Assembly: GCA_037131655.1 (NCBI GenBank)
Contig: JBAXQP010000153.1
Location: forward strand, 1-6,678
Origin: a bacterium
GTDB taxonomy: Bacteria > Armatimonadota > Fimbriimonadia > Fimbriimonadales > JBAXQP01
Length of the DNA stretch: 6,678 nucleotides
Direction: 5' to 3'
Below, piece by piece: positions 5,208 through 6,678 of this stretch. Numbering within the stretch: the first letter of the stretch is position 1; every line of letters begins with the position of its first letter. The position numbers and the translations under genes were made by a program. The notes below the pieces were generated by a model. The model was not told the origin of the DNA. It did no database searches and saw nothing but the letters and a program-made list of their open reading frames with translations.

Positions 5208-5918
5208 ATGGGTAATCCTCAAATAATCTTTTGGGTAAGCCTTTGTTTAGGTGTTGGATATACTTTCATTGCTCTTTTGATGGGCAGCATCGGAGATGTC
5301 GGGTCCGATACCGGCGGAGGTGATGTGGGCGACACGGGAGGAGATGTCGGCCTTGCCGATACAGGAATTGGTGATTTGGGCGATACCTCGGGTGATGCGG
5401 GTGGAGATTTTGGCAGCAGCGATGTTGGTGATGGGGATGCAAGTGGTTCGGTAGATTACGGTTCAACGCACATGGAGGCGGGGCCAAGCTTTGGCGCGCA
5501 TTTAATGAGCTTTTTGAGTCCTATGATCCTCTCGATATTTGCCACCGGCTTTGGAGCATTTGGGCTGATAGCGTATGCGCTCTCAAAATGGTTCGAAATA
5601 AGCGTTGGATTTGGAATACTTGGGGGACTCGGCTTAACGATCGTTCTGGTAAAACTCCTTCGCTCAATTTATGGAAAAGCCGAAATTACCAGTCATCTAC
5701 ACTCCAACGAGCTTATTGGGATGGATGTTGAAGTTTCAACCACTATTCCCAAGCAGGGCACCGGTTATGTTTGCATCGAATCCTTCGGCAGCCGACAAAC
5801 ACTGCCGGCGCGAATCGAACATCCCGATGATCAGGAATTGGAGACTATCCCGAGGGGTTCCCGCGTGCGTATTAAGCACATAGATGGAGGCACTGCCTTC
5901 GTGAGCTTGATAGATTAA
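5208..5918 (+). CDS. YuaF/NfeD-like membrane protein, Asp/Gly-rich copy
   Basis: 236 residues. TM1 is about 5-27 (IIFWVSLCLGVGYTFIALLM). Residues 28-88 are a low-complexity Asp/Gly-rich loop with 14 Asp and repeated GDVG/GDTG units. TM2 is about 99-126 (SFLSPMILSIFATGFGAFGL) and TM3 about 131-153. Residues about 166-235 form a small OB-fold of the NfeD C-terminal type: NELIGMDVEVST, GTGYVCIES, IPRGSRVRIKHIDGGTAFV. Size, the charged loop after TM1 and the OB tail match YuaF of Bacillus, which works with flotillin in membrane microdomain and envelope stress functions. No protease domain of long NfeD proteins is present. AGGAG seven bases upstream fixes the ATG; earlier ATGs at about 5180-5193 are in other frames. 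A tandem paralogue follows 87 bp later. The family is well supported; the cellular task here is inferred. Confidence 0.8.
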   Translation: MGNPQIIFWVSLCLGVGYTFIALLMGSIGDVGSDTGGGDVGDTGGDVGLADTGIGDLGDTSGDAGGDFGSSDVGDGDASGSVDYGSTHMEAGPSFGAHLMSFLSPMILSIFATGFGAFGLIAYALSKWFEISVGFGILGGLGLTIVLVKLLRSIYGKAEITSHLHSNELIGMDVEVSTTIPKQGTGYVCIESFGSRQTLPARIEHPDDQELETIPRGSRVRIKHIDGGTAFVSLID

Positions 5919-5946
5919 TTGTCATTTAGTTCGATCTGATATAGTG

Positions 5947-5955
5947 TGATATAAT
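5947..5955 (+). promoter_or_regulatory. extended -10 promoter element before the second NfeD-like gene
   Basis: TGATATAAT: a perfect TATAAT (5950-5955) with TG one base before it. The -35 region is poor (around AGTTCG). Transcription would start near 5962, giving the second copy its own promoter in the gap between the paralogues. Confidence 0.5.
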
Positions 5956-5995
5956 GAACCGTAATGATTCCTATCCGAATAGTTACGTTCGAGAT

Positions 5996-6000
5996 GGGGT
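5996..6000 (+). promoter_or_regulatory. ribosome binding site deciding the start of the second NfeD-like gene
   Basis: GGGGT lies 5 bases before ATG at 6006. The in-frame ATG at 5964 has no Shine-Dalgarno sequence and would add 14 residues not found in the paralogue. Confidence 0.6.
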
Positions 6001-6005
6001 GTAAA

Positions 6006-6650
6006 ATGCCAAATGTAGACTTGATTTTCTGGACATGCCTGTTTGCAGGCGTTGGATACACTCTTTTTGCTTTGCTCTTAGGAGGCATCGGTCATTCGGG
6101 AGGGCATGTAAGCGGCCATAGTGGTGGTCATGGTGGGTTTCATTTGGGACATCACGGAGGGCAAAGTGCAAGCCATGGGGGACATCAAGCTAATGTTGAA
6201 CCAGAGGCAGGGCCAAGCTTTGGCGCGCACTTGATGAGTTTTTTAAGTCCCATGATCCTTTCGATCTTTGCAACAGGTTTTGGAGCCGTAGGGCTTATAA
6301 CAAGAGCTTTGCATCTTTCTTTCAATATGAGCTTTGGCGTTGGTGTTCTTGGTGGCCTTGCCATGACCATTGGGATGCTGAGGCTTATGGATGCGATTTA
6401 TGGTGATTCTGAAATCACAAGTCATGTACATCTCAATGAGTTAATTGGGATGAGTGTTGAAGTTTCAACAGCAATCACAAAGCATGGAACTGGTTATGTT
6501 TGTGTTGAATCATTCGGCAGCAGGCAATCGCTGCCGGCAAGGATAGCCGATCCCGACGAAGACGAGAACTTGGAGATTATCCCACGAGGCGCCCGCGTTC
6601 GAATAAAACGTATTGAAGGCGGAACTGCCTTTGTGAGTTTGTCTGAATAA
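6006..6650 (+). CDS. YuaF/NfeD-like membrane protein, His/Gly-rich copy
   Basis: 214 residues from the ATG at 6006, where the protein MPNVDLIFWTCLFAGVGYTL lines up with the start of the preceding paralogue. TM1 is about 5-27. The loop at 28-66 is His/Gly-rich, with nine His between residues 30 and 60 (GHSGGHVSGHSGGHGG and on), where the other copy has Asp/Gly repeats. TM2 is about 77-102, TM3 about 107-130, and the NfeD-type OB-fold about 143-212 (NELIGMSVEVST, GTGYVCVES, IPRGARVRIKRIEGGTAFV). A block of 28 residues (67-94) is identical to residues 90-117 of the first copy. A recent tandem duplication with loop divergence is the simplest reading. The His-rich loop could bind Zn, Ni or Cu ions. 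A flotillin-like partner gene would be expected further right; only 28 non-coding bases remain in the window. Confidence 0.8.
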   Translation: MPNVDLIFWTCLFAGVGYTLFALLLGGIGHSGGHVSGHSGGHGGFHLGHHGGQSASHGGHQANVEPEAGPSFGAHLMSFLSPMILSIFATGFGAVGLITRALHLSFNMSFGVGVLGGLAMTIGMLRLMDAIYGDSEITSHVHLNELIGMSVEVSTAITKHGTGYVCVESFGSRQSLPARIADPDEDENLEIIPRGARVRIKRIEGGTAFVSLSE

Positions 6651-6678
6651 CATTAAGGCCCAGGCGCTATAAGGCCTA

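Noticed and set aside
5964..6005. Longer start (ATG at 5964) for the second NfeD-like gene
   Set aside because: It has no ribosome site and adds 14 residues absent from the paralogue. The ATG at 6006 aligns with the paralogue and has GGGGT upstream.

Overview
The window holds seven complete protein genes, one truncated gene, a riboswitch-controlled leader and a repeat-bearing intergenic stretch. It looks chromosomal and comes from a diderm bacterium. A PEP-CTERM surface protein (exosortase sorting), dockerin repeats, and a prepilin start ending in ILFPVFA are a combination I associate with Armatimonadota. Planctomycetota, Verrucomicrobiota or a related candidate phylum remain possible. The lineage call is an inference from motif style; there is no rRNA or marker gene here.

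Left part (1-2644, minus strand): reading in the direction of transcription there is a candidate promoter, a cobalamin (B12) riboswitch aptamer (2487-2593), an expression platform with mutually exclusive hairpins ending in a textbook intrinsic terminator (2392-2420), and then three closely packed genes. These encode a secreted beta-propeller-like protein with a PEP-CTERM anchor, a secreted protein with a C-terminal dockerin, and a type IV prepilin/pseudopilin that runs off the window. The intergenic gaps are 10 bp or less. The arrangement predicts that these surface proteins are made when corrinoid is scarce, which makes them candidates for a corrinoid capture or uptake module. This is the most interesting part of the window.

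Middle part (2684-3965, plus strand): a divergently transcribed pair encodes an ECF-type sigma factor and, overlapping it by 4 bp, a putative zinc-finger anti-sigma factor. The anti-sigma lacks an obvious membrane anchor and carries a C-terminal beta-sandwich-like domain. A lexA gene (SOS repressor) follows with its own promoter and dyad symmetries that may be its operator.

Right part (4721-6650, plus strand): about 490 bp without a gene contains short tandem heptamers and two interspersed palindromic repeats. Two tandem paralogues of a YuaF/NfeD-like membrane protein follow. Each has three predicted membrane segments and a C-terminal OB-fold, but the loop after the first membrane segment is Asp/Gly-rich in one copy and His/Gly-rich in the other. 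Such proteins usually partner flotillin/SPFH proteins, whose gene is not in the window.
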